Assembly: GCF_000367345.1 (NCBI RefSeq)
Contig: NZ_BARE01000030.1
Location: 1 to 64,000, forward strand
Source of the DNA: Sphingobium xenophagum NBRC 107872
Lineage (GTDB): Bacteria; Pseudomonadota; Alphaproteobacteria; Sphingomonadales; Sphingomonadaceae
DNA length: 64,000 nucleotides
Direction of reading: 5' to 3'
Made by a program: the position numbers and the translations under genes. The notes beneath the pieces were generated by a model, which made no database searches, was not told the DNA's origin, and saw nothing but the letters and a program-made list of their open reading frames with translations. Position 1 is the stretch's first letter; every line of letters starts with the position of its first letter. Shown piece by piece: positions 17,463 through 25,961 of the stretch.

Positions 17463-18689
17463 TCAACCGCCTGACGAGAATGCCATATTGATGACTTTAC
17501 CGCCCTCTCGGATCATATCGAGGTGGTCGCTCCACCACTGCGCCATGCGGACACGTTCCTCCCAGTGCTTGCCGCGGTGGTAAACGCCACGGACTGCATT
17601 ACTATCACCGTGAGCCAATCCTCGTTCGATCGCGTCCGGGTTCCAAAGGCCGCTTTCGTTCAGCATAGTGGATGCGGTGGCCCGCAGCCCATGAGCGGTG
17701 ACCTCATCCTTGGTGAAGCCCATCCGGCGAAAGGCGGCATTCAAGGTGTTTTCGCTCATCGGTCGAACAGACGCACGGGCCGAGGGGAACACATACCCTT
17801 GGGTGCCGACCATCTCGGCGAGCTCTTTCAGGTAGCCAATTACCTGCTTTGAAAGCGGCACGGCATGAGGGCGCCGGGACTTCATCTTGCCTTCAGGGAT
17901 CCTCCACACACCTTCTTCCAGGTCGATCTCCTTCCACTCGGCGTGCCGTAGCTCGCCAGGCCGGACAAAGACGTGGGGAGCGATCAGAAGGGCATATCGG
18001 GTGATGAAGTTGCCAGTGTAGTCCTGGATCGCTCGTAGCAGCCCGCCAAGCTCCTTGGGTTCGAGAATCGCGGCGTAGTGCTTTGCCTTTGGCGTGATCA
18101 GTGCCCCACGAAGCATTGATGTAGGGTCGCCTTTGCAGCGCGTGGTGGCAACGCCATACCGGAATACGCGGCTCGCAAACGACCGGGTCTTCTTCGCAGT
18201 CTCGTGCTTACCCTTGGCCTCGAGCCGCTTGAGAGGAGCGAGCACTTCAAACGGCTCGATCTCGTCGATCGGTCGGCTGCCAATCGCGTCCACCAGCTGC
18301 TCGAGAAAGAAGTTGGCCTTCACGATGGTGGCATCTGCCCTGCCACTCTGCACCATCATCTGATCGATGTACTCCCGCGCCACTGCCTCGAAGGTCTGGG
18401 CGGAGAGGAATTCGGCGCGAATCTTCTGCTTACGCTTCTCCATCGCCGGGTCGCCGCCTGAAGCGATCTTGTGCCGCGCCTCATAGGCTGTCTGCCTTGC
18501 CTGCTTGAGGCTGATCTCGGGGTAGGCACCGATCGACAGCTTCTTTTCGACCGGGCCGATCCGGTAGCGGAATCGCCACAGTTTGCCGCCGGCTGGGGAG
18601 ACCTCGATGTACAATCCGCGGTCGTCAGCAACCTTGTAAGGCTTGTCCTTTGGCTTGAGTGCTCGAAGCCGAGTCTCGGTCAGCGGCAT
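17463..18689 (-). CDS. P4-type tyrosine integrase of the genomic island
   Basis: The 408-residue protein begins MPLTETRLRALKPKDKPYKV, the DUF4102 arm-binding domain of P4/CP4-57-type integrases, followed by a core-binding domain and a catalytic domain with Arg (VRPGELRHAEW), HxxR (HGLRATASTML), second His (LAHGDSNAV) and Tyr (RGVYHRG). It lies 166 bp from the 3' end of tRNA-Leu and reads away from it, the usual layout for an island that integrates into the tRNA 3' end. The frame is open further upstream into the tRNA, but the domain start fixes the ATG at 18689. Confidence 0.92.
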   Translation of the reverse strand: MPLTETRLRALKPKDKPYKVADDRGLYIEVSPAGGKLWRFRYRIGPVEKKLSIGAYPEISLKQARQTAYEARHKIASGGDPAMEKRKQKIRAEFLSAQTFEAVAREYIDQMMVQSGRADATIVKANFFLEQLVDAIGSRPIDEIEPFEVLAPLKRLEAKGKHETAKKTRSFASRVFRYGVATTRCKGDPTSMLRGALITPKAKHYAAILEPKELGGLLRAIQDYTGNFITRYALLIAPHVFVRPGELRHAEWKEIDLEEGVWRIPEGKMKSRRPHAVPLSKQVIGYLKELAEMVGTQGYVFPSARASVRPMSENTLNAAFRRMGFTKDEVTAHGLRATASTMLNESGLWNPDAIERGLAHGDSNAVRGVYHRGKHWEERVRMAQWWSDHLDMIREGGKVINMAFSSGG

Positions 18690-18855
18690 GTGCGGGCCTT
18701 TTCCCGATGTGGTTTTCGCAAAGGCCCGCAAAAGGCCCGCAAAAATGTGCGGAACCCCCGAGAAAAGGCGGGACGATCCGGCACGATCCAAGGGCCAATT
18801 CCCTTGGATTTCTGCGGGTTTAATACACTTTTTGGGATGTTCCGAGAAGAACAAA

Positions 18856-18942
18856 TGGTGCCCAGAAGAGGACTCGAACCTCCACGACCTTGCGATCGCC
18901 AGCACCTGAAGCTGGTGCGTCTACCAATTCCGCCATCTGGGC
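18856..18942 (-). tRNA. tRNA-Leu (anticodon CAG)
   Basis: The 87 bases fold as a class II tRNA: acceptor GCCCAGA/TCTGGGC, anticodon arm CCAGC-TTCAGGT-GCTGG with anticodon CAG, a variable arm, T arm GGTTCGAGTCC, discriminator A and an encoded CCA. It is the probable attachment gene of the adjoining integrase. Confidence 0.95.
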
Positions 18943-19072
18943 ACGGGGTAGGAGCGCGCAACTAGCCGCTGGCCTTGGGGCTGTCAACGCAGGAAAGCGG
19001 ATAATTTTTGTGGCTTGGGCAAAAAGCCGGGTTATGGGCGATCAAGCCCTTTGCCTGACAGGATGCCCCGCC

Positions 19073-19828
19073 ATGACCCATGCCGATTTCGTGCCGCCCG
19101 CCCTGTTTACCCGGCCTGACGGGGTGCGCCTTGCCTATCGTCAGCGGGGTGGCGCGGGGCCGACGATCGTCTTTTTGCCGGGATATATGTCCGACATGGA
19201 AGGGGGCAAGGCGATCGCGCTCGACGCTTGGGCGGCGCGCAGCGGGCGCGCGATGTTGCGGCTGGACTATGCCGGGTGCGGGGCCAGCGACGGGCGGTTC
19301 GAGGATGGCACGCTGGCCAGTTGGCGGGACGATGTGCTGTTGCTGGTCGATGCGCTGGTCGAAGGGCCGATGGTGCTGGTGGGATCGTCCATGGGCGGCT
19401 GGCTGGCATTGCTGGTGGCGCTGACGCGGCCAGAGCGGATGGCGGGATTTGTGGGCATCGCCGCAGCGCCCGATTTTACCGACTGGGGCTTTACCGAGGC
19501 GGACAAGGCGTTGCTGATGACCGAGGGGCGGATCGAGGAGCCAACGCCCTATAGTGACCAGCCCTATGTGACGACGCGGGACTTCTGGGAATCGGGGCAG
19601 GCGTTGCGGCTGTTGGGCGGACCGATCGCCATCGGCTGCCCGGTGCGGTTGCTGCACGGGCAGTGCGACGATGATGTACCCTGGGAAACGGCCCTGCGGA
19701 TTGCGGCGCAGGCGCGTTCATCCGATGTGCAGACGCTGCTGGTTAAGGACGGCGACCACCGCCTTTCCCGCGACAGCGACATCGCCCTGCTGATCCGCAC
19801 CGTCGCCAGCCTGCTGGATAGTCTCTGA
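19073..19828 (+). CDS. Alpha/beta hydrolase
   Basis: The 251-residue enzyme of the alpha/beta-hydrolase fold (ABHD10/carboxylesterase-like) has the oxyanion-hole region (IVFLPGYMSDMEGGK), nucleophile elbow GSSMGG with catalytic Ser, a late acidic residue region (HGQCDDDVPW) and the catalytic His in KDGDHRLS. The ATG at 19073 follows an AGGA site. Its stop overlaps the ATG of the TPR gene (TGATG), so the two form an operon. It is the first chromosomal gene after the tRNA. Substrate unknown. Confidence 0.85.
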   Translation: MTHADFVPPALFTRPDGVRLAYRQRGGAGPTIVFLPGYMSDMEGGKAIALDAWAARSGRAMLRLDYAGCGASDGRFEDGTLASWRDDVLLLVDALVEGPMVLVGSSMGGWLALLVALTRPERMAGFVGIAAAPDFTDWGFTEADKALLMTEGRIEEPTPYSDQPYVTTRDFWESGQALRLLGGPIAIGCPVRLLHGQCDDDVPWETALRIAAQARSSDVQTLLVKDGDHRLSRDSDIALLIRTVASLLDSL

Positions 19829-20709
19829 TGCCCTTTTTCCTGCCGCTCCTGTTCCTTGCGCAAGGCTATGACCCGGAAATCGAGGCGGTGATGAACCGCA
19901 GCCGGAAGGAGAAGCAGGAAGCAGCGGCGGCTGCGACTGCTGCGGCCCCCAAGCCAGCAGCGGCGCGGGAGGATGGACGGATTCCGGTTCCGGCCAAATA
20001 TGCCGCGCCTTTTCAGGCCTGCCTGGATCAGGCGATCGAAGCGCCCGATGCAGGCGTCGCCTTTGCCCAGAAGTGGCGGATCGACGGCGGCAGTTTCTAT
20101 GCGCGGCATTGCATGGGCTTTGCCTATGCCCGCGCCGAGCGCTGGGGCCCTGCGATCGTCGCGTTCGAGCAGGCTGCCGAGGAGGCGGAACGTAGCGCCG
20201 AAATGGCGCAGAGCGCGCGGCTGTGGGCGCAGGCGGGCAATGCGGCGCTGGCCAGTGGCGATCCGGCCAAGGCGCGGCAGGATTTCGATGCGGCGCTGGC
20301 GCGGGGGCTGCCGGATGGACTTGAGAAAGGCGAAGTGCATCTCGATCGGGCGCGGGCGCTGGTGGCGCTGGGCGATACGGCAGCGGCACGGGAATCGCTG
20401 GATGTGGCGCTCGGCCAGGCCCCAGGAGACCCGCTCGGCTGGCTGCTGTCGGCGACACTGGCGCGGCGGTCGGGCGAGATGGCCTTGGCGCAGGCGCATA
20501 TTGCCCGTGCCGTGCAACTGTCGCCTGACGATGCGTCGGTGGCGCTGGAGGAAGGCAATATCGCGGTGCTGACACAGCATGACGATGTCGCGCGCTCAGC
20601 CTGGCAGCGCGCGGTCAGGCTGGCGCCGACGACAGCGGCGGGGAAGGCAGCGGCGGACAATCTGTCGCGATTGCCCGCCGCGGGCGCGGTTAAACCGACA
20701 CTGAACTAG
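19828..20709 (+). CDS. TPR-repeat protein, probably exported
   Basis: The 293-residue protein has a short hydrophobic N-terminus (MPFFLPLLFLAQ), an Ala/Lys-rich linker, and about four tetratricopeptide-like helix pairs from residue 100 on (AQAGNAALASGDPAKARQDF, LDRARALVALGDTAAARESL and following). It is translationally coupled to the alpha/beta hydrolase. TPR proteins are protein-protein adaptors; a partner cannot be named. Confidence 0.75.
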   Translation: MPFFLPLLFLAQGYDPEIEAVMNRSRKEKQEAAAAATAAAPKPAAAREDGRIPVPAKYAAPFQACLDQAIEAPDAGVAFAQKWRIDGGSFYARHCMGFAYARAERWGPAIVAFEQAAEEAERSAEMAQSARLWAQAGNAALASGDPAKARQDFDAALARGLPDGLEKGEVHLDRARALVALGDTAAARESLDVALGQAPGDPLGWLLSATLARRSGEMALAQAHIARAVQLSPDDASVALEEGNIAVLTQHDDVARSAWQRAVRLAPTTAAGKAAADNLSRLPAAGAVKPTLN

Positions 20710-20720
20710 ACATATGCAAT

Positions 20721-20768
20721 GATTTTTACCGATATATATCTAAGCTATTGTTATTTAAGGTAAAAATC
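20721..20768. repeat. Inverted repeat between convergent genes, possible terminator
   Basis: GATTTTTACC (20721-20730) and GGTAAAAATC (20759-20768) are perfect 10-bp arms around a 28-base AT-rich loop. They sit where the TPR gene and the SIMPL gene converge, and the right arm overlaps the SIMPL 3' end. The long loop makes a classical terminator uncertain. Confidence 0.4.
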
Positions 20769-21458
20769 AACCGTTGTGACGACACGGACCTTTTTGTAGG
20801 GCGTATCGCTCGATCCGTCGCCGCCTTCGCCGTCGCGTGCGTCGATCGAGAAATAGCCCTGGGTCGCGCTTTTGATGCCGCCGACGCTGGTGCCGCTGTC
20901 CTTTGCGAATTGTTCGGCAGCGTTGCGCGCATCCTTGGTGGCGGCGGCGACCATCGGGGGTTTGAGGTCGTTCAATTTGGTGAAGCTGTAGCGCATGCCC
21001 GACCCTTCCTGCAGCGTCACGCCGCGGCGGACCAGGTCGAACTGTTGCGCGACGGCGCGCTGTGCGCGGGCGATGTCGGTGGTGCGCAGCAGCATCCGCT
21101 GGGTAATGGTGATGTTGTTGACGCCATTGTTGAGATACTGGTTCACGCCAGCGCCGACCGGGGTGAGGGCGTCAGGCTTGAAGCCCAGACTGGCAAAATA
21201 GGCTTTGAGTTCGCGCGTGTTGTTGTCGATTTCGGCGCGCACCGTAGGCAGGTCGAAGCCGGTCGCCGAATAGCTGATCGACCAGGTGGCAAGGTCCGCC
21301 GTCACATCCTTTTCGGCAAGGCCGCGCACGGTGACAGAGCGGTCCGCTGCCTTGGCCCGTTTCAGCCCGTCGCCCAGCAGATAGCCGCCGCTCATGACGC
21401 CCAGCGCCAGCAACGCGGCACTGCCCAGCAAAACCTTGTCCCGCAATTCCAATGCCAT
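20751..21458 (-). CDS. SIMPL (DUF541) domain protein
   Basis: The 235-residue protein has an N-terminal membrane anchor or signal segment (KVLLGSAALLALGVMSGGYLLG) and a SIMPL/DUF541 domain: VTVRGLAEKDVTADLATWSISYSATG near the start and MVAAATKDARNAAEQFAKDSG toward the end are typical. Members are periplasmic or inner-membrane proteins (oxidative-stress related in some bacteria) without a defined biochemical role. Single gene, divergent from the glyoxalase gene. Confidence 0.85.
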   Translation of the reverse strand: MALELRDKVLLGSAALLALGVMSGGYLLGDGLKRAKAADRSVTVRGLAEKDVTADLATWSISYSATGFDLPTVRAEIDNNTRELKAYFASLGFKPDALTPVGAGVNQYLNNGVNNITITQRMLLRTTDIARAQRAVAQQFDLVRRGVTLQEGSGMRYSFTKLNDLKPPMVAAATKDARNAAEQFAKDSGTSVGGIKSATQGYFSIDARDGEGGDGSSDTPYKKVRVVTTVDFYLK

Positions 21459-21560
21459 AATGCTTTCCTCTTCCTTCGGGGGATGCGCGACCTTATCTAT
21501 AGGGTTGTCGTGCCAGAACTGAGATGAAACGTTGCTTTATGGCGACGAACGGAGTGACCC

Positions 21561-21995
21561 TTGCCCAAATATCTGCATAGCATGATCCGCGTGACCGACA
21601 TCGACAAAAGCATCGCCTTTTTCGACCTGCTGGGTCTGAAAGAGGTCAAGCGGTTCGATAGCGAACAGGGGCGCTTCACATTGGTCTTTCTCGCCGCGCC
21701 GGGCGATGAGGAGGCGCAGGTTGAATTGACCTATAACTGGCCCCCGACCGACGGTAGCCAGCCGGAAAGCTATGATGGCGGGCGCAATTTCGGCCATCTC
21801 GCCTATCGGGTCGAGAATATATACGAGACCTGCCAGCGTTTCCTGGACGCGGGCGTGACGATCAACCGGCCACCGCGCGACGGGCATATGGCTTTCGTGC
21901 GATCGCCGGACGGCATTTCGATCGAACTGTTGCAGGACGGGCGGCTGGACCCGGCCGAACCCTGGGCGTCGATGCCCAATGTCGGTACATGGTAA
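21561..21995 (+). CDS. gloA: Glyoxalase I-like (lactoylglutathione lyase, VOC) protein
   Basis: The 144-residue vicinal-oxygen-chelate protein has two beta-alpha-beta-beta-beta modules. Metal-ligand candidates are H6 (LHSMIRVTD), E54 (VELTYN), H75 (GHLAYRVENIY) and E123 (SIELLQ), which fits glyoxalase I, condensing methylglyoxal-glutathione into lactoylglutathione. Start is TTG at 21561 with GGAG 7 bases upstream; the start residues PKYLHSMIRVTD are the normal family opening. It is followed almost directly by the glyoxalase II gene, so the pair forms a methylglyoxal detoxification operon. Confidence 0.85.
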   Translation: MPKYLHSMIRVTDIDKSIAFFDLLGLKEVKRFDSEQGRFTLVFLAAPGDEEAQVELTYNWPPTDGSQPESYDGGRNFGHLAYRVENIYETCQRFLDAGVTINRPPRDGHMAFVRSPDGISIELLQDGRLDPAEPWASMPNVGTW

Positions 21996-22000
21996 GCGCG

Positions 22001-22723
22001 ATGCTGGACGTGGTCCGCATTCCGGTGCTGAGCGACAATTATGTCTGGCTGATGCATGACGCAGCAAGTGGCGAGACGGTGGTGATCGACCCTGCCGTCG
22101 CTGATCCGGTTCTGGCAGCGGCGCAGGCGCGCGGCTGGACCATCGGACAGATATGGAACACCCACTGGCATGGCGATCATGTCGGCGGCAATGCGGCGAT
22201 CAAGGCGGCCACGGGTTGCACGATTACCGGCCCGGCGGCGGAGGCGGACAAGATCGGCACGCTCGACCGGATGGTGGGAGAAGGCGATGAGGTGCGGATC
22301 GGGGCCCATGTCGCGACCGTGATGGAAGTGCCAGCCCACACCGCAGGGCATATCGCCTATCATTTGGCCGACGAGCATATCGCCTTTGTCGGCGATACGC
22401 TGTTCGCGATGGGCTGCGGTCGCCTGTTCGAGGGGACAGCGGCGCAGATGTTCGCGAACATGGCGCGGCTGGCGGCCCTGCCCGACGAGACGCGCGTTTA
22501 TTGCGCGCATGAATATACGCTCTCCAACGGACGTTTCGCGCTGGGCGTGGAACCGGACAATGCGGCGCTGGCTGCACGGATGGTAGAAGTGGAGGCTGCG
22601 CGGGTGCGTGGCGAGGCGACCGTGCCGACGACGATCGGACTGGAGCGGGCGACCAACATCTTCATGCGGGCACGGAACGTTGATGAGTTGGCGCAGCGGC
22701 GTGCGGCGAAGGATGCGGCCTGA
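22001..22723 (+). CDS. gloB: Hydroxyacylglutathione hydrolase (glyoxalase II)
   Basis: The 240-residue metallo-beta-lactamase-fold enzyme hydrolyses lactoylglutathione to lactate and glutathione. The binuclear metal motif THWHGDHVGG, the later His (PAHTAGHIAYH), Asp (FVGDTLFAMGCGRLFEG) and C-terminal His (CAHEYTLSN) are all present. The ATG at 22001 gives MLDVVRIPVLSDNYVW, the usual N-terminus; an ATG at 21989 overlapping the end of gloA is the alternative. Confidence 0.93.
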   Translation: MLDVVRIPVLSDNYVWLMHDAASGETVVIDPAVADPVLAAAQARGWTIGQIWNTHWHGDHVGGNAAIKAATGCTITGPAAEADKIGTLDRMVGEGDEVRIGAHVATVMEVPAHTAGHIAYHLADEHIAFVGDTLFAMGCGRLFEGTAAQMFANMARLAALPDETRVYCAHEYTLSNGRFALGVEPDNAALAARMVEVEAARVRGEATVPTTIGLERATNIFMRARNVDELAQRRAAKDAA

Positions 22724-22773
22724 CGGATTCTGCGCTATGTTGCCGTCTTTGGGGGCAGAGAAAGAGGAGAGCC

Positions 22774-23178
22774 ATGATGCGTGCATGGATATGCCTGACG
22801 CCCATGCTACTGGCCGCCTGCACCGGTAGCTACGAACCCACCCCCCTGACCCAGAAGCAGGCGACAAAGCTGGAAGAGGAGCTGGCCGGCAAGGTTGCAG
22901 GCGAAAAGGTCAGCTGCATCGACCAACAGCCGCAGACCAACCTGACGGTGATCAGCAACAATGTACTGCTCTATCGTGTGAACAAGCGGCTCATCTACAA
23001 GAATGAGCTGATGGGCAGTTGCAACGGCCTGACCTTTGGTGACACGCTGATCGTGCGCGTTTTCGGGACGCAATTGTGCCGGGGCGATCTGGCCGCCAGC
23101 GCCAATTTGATGTCGGGGATGACGACGGGCAGTTGCGCACTGGGGGATTTCATACCCTATCGCACGCCCGGCAAGTGA
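22774..23178 (+). CDS. Small lipoprotein of unknown function
   Basis: The 134-residue protein has a lipoprotein signal with lipobox (LTPMLLAAC, acylated Cys at residue 16). The mature part has four more cysteines (SCIDQ, GSCNG, LCRGD, SCALG), probably in disulfides. The family is not recognised. GGAG site upstream of the ATG at 22774. Confidence 0.7.
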   Translation: MMRAWICLTPMLLAACTGSYEPTPLTQKQATKLEEELAGKVAGEKVSCIDQQPQTNLTVISNNVLLYRVNKRLIYKNELMGSCNGLTFGDTLIVRVFGTQLCRGDLAASANLMSGMTTGSCALGDFIPYRTPGK

Positions 23179-23188
23179 GCGGCTGCCC

Positions 23189-24088
23189 TTATCGTCGTTT
23201 GACGGCAGCCGCTTCGCGGGCGAGCCTTTTGTCCAGATTCGAACGCGCAGCAGCGGCGTAGCGGGCGCAAGCCTTGCTATCGATCAAAGGGGCAGTTCCC
23301 GCGAGGCGATCGTAAAGAGCGCTGGCGGACGGATGTGGCGTGATGAGCAGGTCGCAGGGGAGCGCCGCGACCTTGGCAATGGTCGCGCGCAGGCGCGCGA
23401 CATGGGCGGGGTGATCGGCAAAGCGATACCCGTCCGCCGATACTGCGCTCAGACTGTCGGCATATACGATCCTGCGGCAATTTTTTCCGGCGCAGGCGGT
23501 CCATGACCAGCTGGTGCCGCCCGGCGAATGGCCCGGCGTCAGATGGGCGGTCAGGCGGAGCGGCCCCAGCGTGACGGCTTCCCCATCCCTGACGATGCGC
23601 CCGACGCGCGCGCCGGTAAAGGCATCGAGGCCGCCGCGTTGCGGATCGTCGCGGGCGGGGGTGCCGCTTTCCAGCATCGGCCGGGCGGCCGCCGACGCGA
23701 TCAGGGAGGCGCCGGTGCGCTGCTGAAGGGCGTGCAGCCCGCCGGCATGATCGACATGCTCATGGGTGGAGAGCAGATATTTAACATCCCTGGGGCGAAC
23801 GCCCAGCCGCTCGATATTGGCGATGATGGTAGGGACAGCCTGCGCAGTGGCCCCGTCGATCAATATATGGCCCTTCGCCCCGGTGATGAGCAGTACCGTG
23901 ATGCCGCAACTGCCTACGTCATAGACATTGGCGAAGATGCGGACGGGCGGGGCGGGATCGCTCCAGCCATCCTTGCCCGCGCACTGGCGCTGATGCTCGG
24001 CCATGCTGGCCGGGCCGGATGGCGTTGCGGCGTGCAATGGCGCGCTGGCGACCATCGCGGCCAAGATCGGCACAGGCAGAGCTTTCAA
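23189..24088 (-). CDS. Subclass B3-like metallo-beta-lactamase
   Basis: The protein of about 299 residues has a signal peptide (ALPVPILAAMVASAPLHAA) and a metallo-beta-lactamase domain with STHEHVDHAGG, the later ligand His (TPGHSPGGTSWSW), YADSLS and ITPHPSA, all typical of subclass B3. It should be a periplasmic Zn hydrolase, potentially active on beta-lactams. The start is uncertain: TTG at 24088 (with AAGG upstream) gives a good signal peptide and begins 5 bases before the end of the acyl-CoA ligase reading, whereas ATGs at 24127 and 24145 overlap it more. It is co-directional with that ligase. Confidence 0.8.
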   Translation of the reverse strand: MKALPVPILAAMVASAPLHAATPSGPASMAEHQRQCAGKDGWSDPAPPVRIFANVYDVGSCGITVLLITGAKGHILIDGATAQAVPTIIANIERLGVRPRDVKYLLSTHEHVDHAGGLHALQQRTGASLIASAAARPMLESGTPARDDPQRGGLDAFTGARVGRIVRDGEAVTLGPLRLTAHLTPGHSPGGTSWSWTACAGKNCRRIVYADSLSAVSADGYRFADHPAHVARLRATIAKVAALPCDLLITPHPSASALYDRLAGTAPLIDSKACARYAAAARSNLDKRLAREAAAVKRR

Positions 24089-24092
24089 TCCT

Positions 24093-25871
24093 TCATGCCT
24101 TGTACAGCGCGTCCATCCGATCGGCATAGCGTTTGCGGATGACATGGCGGCGGATCTTCATCGACGGGGTCATTTCCTCATTGTCGATGGTGAAGGGTTC
24201 GTCGGCCAGGATGAAGCGGCGGACCCGTTCGATCACAGACAGGTCGGCATTGACCCGGTCCACTGCCGCGCGCAGCGCCGCCATATAGGCCGGATTGGCC
24301 TGCGCGTCGGCAGGCACGACGCCATTGGCCTGCGCCCATTCGCGGGTCCATTCGGCGTCCGGCACGATCAGGCCGACCAGATAGGGGCGACGGTCGCCAT
24401 GCACCATCGCCTGACCGATTTCATTCTGGAGCGTCAGCATCCCTTCGATCTTTTGCGGAGAGACATTGTCGCCCTTGTCATTGACGATCAGGTCTTTTTT
24501 GCGGTCGGTGATGCGAATGCGCCCCTTCGCATCGAATTCGCCAATATCTCCGGTGTGAAGCCAGCCATTCTTCAGCACTTTTTCGGTTTCGGCCGGGTTG
24601 CGCCAATAGCCGTGCATGACCAGTTCGCCGCGCACGAGGATTTCGCCATCGTCCGCGATCTTGACCTCCACCCCTTTGAGTGGTGGCCCGACCGTGTCCA
24701 TGGCGATGCCCGCGCTGGGCCGGTTGCAGCTGACCACGGGACCGGCTTCGGTCTGGCCATAGCCCTGGAGCAGGGTGAGGCCCATCGCATCGAAGAACAG
24801 GCCGACATCGGGGTTGAGCGGCGCGCCGCCCGACACGAGCGCCTTGAGCCTGCCGCCGAAGCGGGCGCGGATCTTGGGAAGAAGCGTGCGGGCAAGCAGG
24901 GCTTTTAGCGGCAGGTCGAGGACGGAGGCCTTGCCCTGCTGCTCCTTTGCGCCAATGCGCAGCGCCTGCGCCATCAGCCAGGTCGGGAATTTGCCCTGCT
25001 TCTCGATCGACTTGATGATGCGGGCGCGCAGCACTTCGAACAGGCGGGGGACGACGACCATGATGGTGGGCCGGGTTTCCTCGATATTGCTGGCGAGTTT
25101 TTCCAACCCTTCCGCATAGTAGATTTGCCCGCCCAGCAGCATGGGCAGGAACTGCCCGCCGCTATGTTCATAGGCATGGGAGAGGGGGAGGAAGGAGAGG
25201 AATGTCTCCTCGCCCCAGCCGAAATCCTCCGCAACGATGGTGCCAGCGCCTTCGGCATTGAGCAGGATCGCGCCATGATGCTGCATCACCCCGCGCGGCG
25301 CGCCGCCGGTGCCGCTGGTATAGATGATGCAGGCCTGATCGTGACGGGTTGCGGTCTGGGCGGCGGCGCAGGCGGCAACGTCGGTGGGGTGGGCGGCGAT
25401 CAGATCGTCCCACAGATGGCAGGTCGCCTGCCCCTGTGCGCCGCGCAACGGCTCCATACCGATGACGAAGCTGGCCTGTGAGCGGACGACGGCAGGCATC
25501 AGCGCCTGAGCCAGCTTGGCGGTCGAGACGATGACGGCGCGGGCGCCGCTGTCGGTCAGGATATGCTGGTGATCGCGCGTGGTGTTGGTGGTGTAGGTCG
25601 GCACGGTGATGCAGCCCGCCGCCATGATCGCCAGGTCGGCGATGCAGAATTCGGGCCGATTCTCGCTGACCAGCATGACCGGGTCGCCGGGCTTGAGGCC
25701 CAGGGATTTGAGCGCGGTGGACAGGGCGGCGACCCGGCGGGCGACCTCATTCCAGCTGAGCGGATGCCATGTTCCGCCGCTCTTGCGCCACAGAAAGGGG
25801 GTGTCGCCGCGCTCTGCGGCGCGCGTGAAGAACATGGTGACAAGGTTGGGAAATGTCTCGATGGCCCTCAA
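24093..25871 (-). CDS. Long-chain acyl-CoA synthetase (AMP-forming)
   Basis: The adenylate-forming enzyme of about 592 residues activates fatty acids to acyl-CoA via acyl-AMP. It shows the P-loop-like motif (IIYTSGTGGAPRGVMQHH), the A5 motif (LLQGYGQTEAGPVVS), the A7 motif (WLHTGDIGEFDAKGRIRITDRKKD) and a C-terminal domain. The 600-residue length fits the FAA1/FadD15-like branch. TTG at 25871 with GGAG 7 bases upstream is preferred; an ATG 27 bases upstream is in frame and gives an Arg-rich N-terminus. Confidence 0.9.
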   Translation of the reverse strand: MRAIETFPNLVTMFFTRAAERGDTPFLWRKSGGTWHPLSWNEVARRVAALSTALKSLGLKPGDPVMLVSENRPEFCIADLAIMAAGCITVPTYTTNTTRDHQHILTDSGARAVIVSTAKLAQALMPAVVRSQASFVIGMEPLRGAQGQATCHLWDDLIAAHPTDVAACAAAQTATRHDQACIIYTSGTGGAPRGVMQHHGAILLNAEGAGTIVAEDFGWGEETFLSFLPLSHAYEHSGGQFLPMLLGGQIYYAEGLEKLASNIEETRPTIMVVVPRLFEVLRARIIKSIEKQGKFPTWLMAQALRIGAKEQQGKASVLDLPLKALLARTLLPKIRARFGGRLKALVSGGAPLNPDVGLFFDAMGLTLLQGYGQTEAGPVVSCNRPSAGIAMDTVGPPLKGVEVKIADDGEILVRGELVMHGYWRNPAETEKVLKNGWLHTGDIGEFDAKGRIRITDRKKDLIVNDKGDNVSPQKIEGMLTLQNEIGQAMVHGDRRPYLVGLIVPDAEWTREWAQANGVVPADAQANPAYMAALRAAVDRVNADLSVIERVRRFILADEPFTIDNEEMTPSMKIRRHVIRKRYADRMDALYKA

Positions 25872-25961
25872 GGCTCGACTCCTGCGGTTCCGACGCATCT
25901 GGCGCGCGCCTGATCTTGGCCATGGCTATAGCCCCGCCATGCCGTAGCGGCCATGCTTTTC

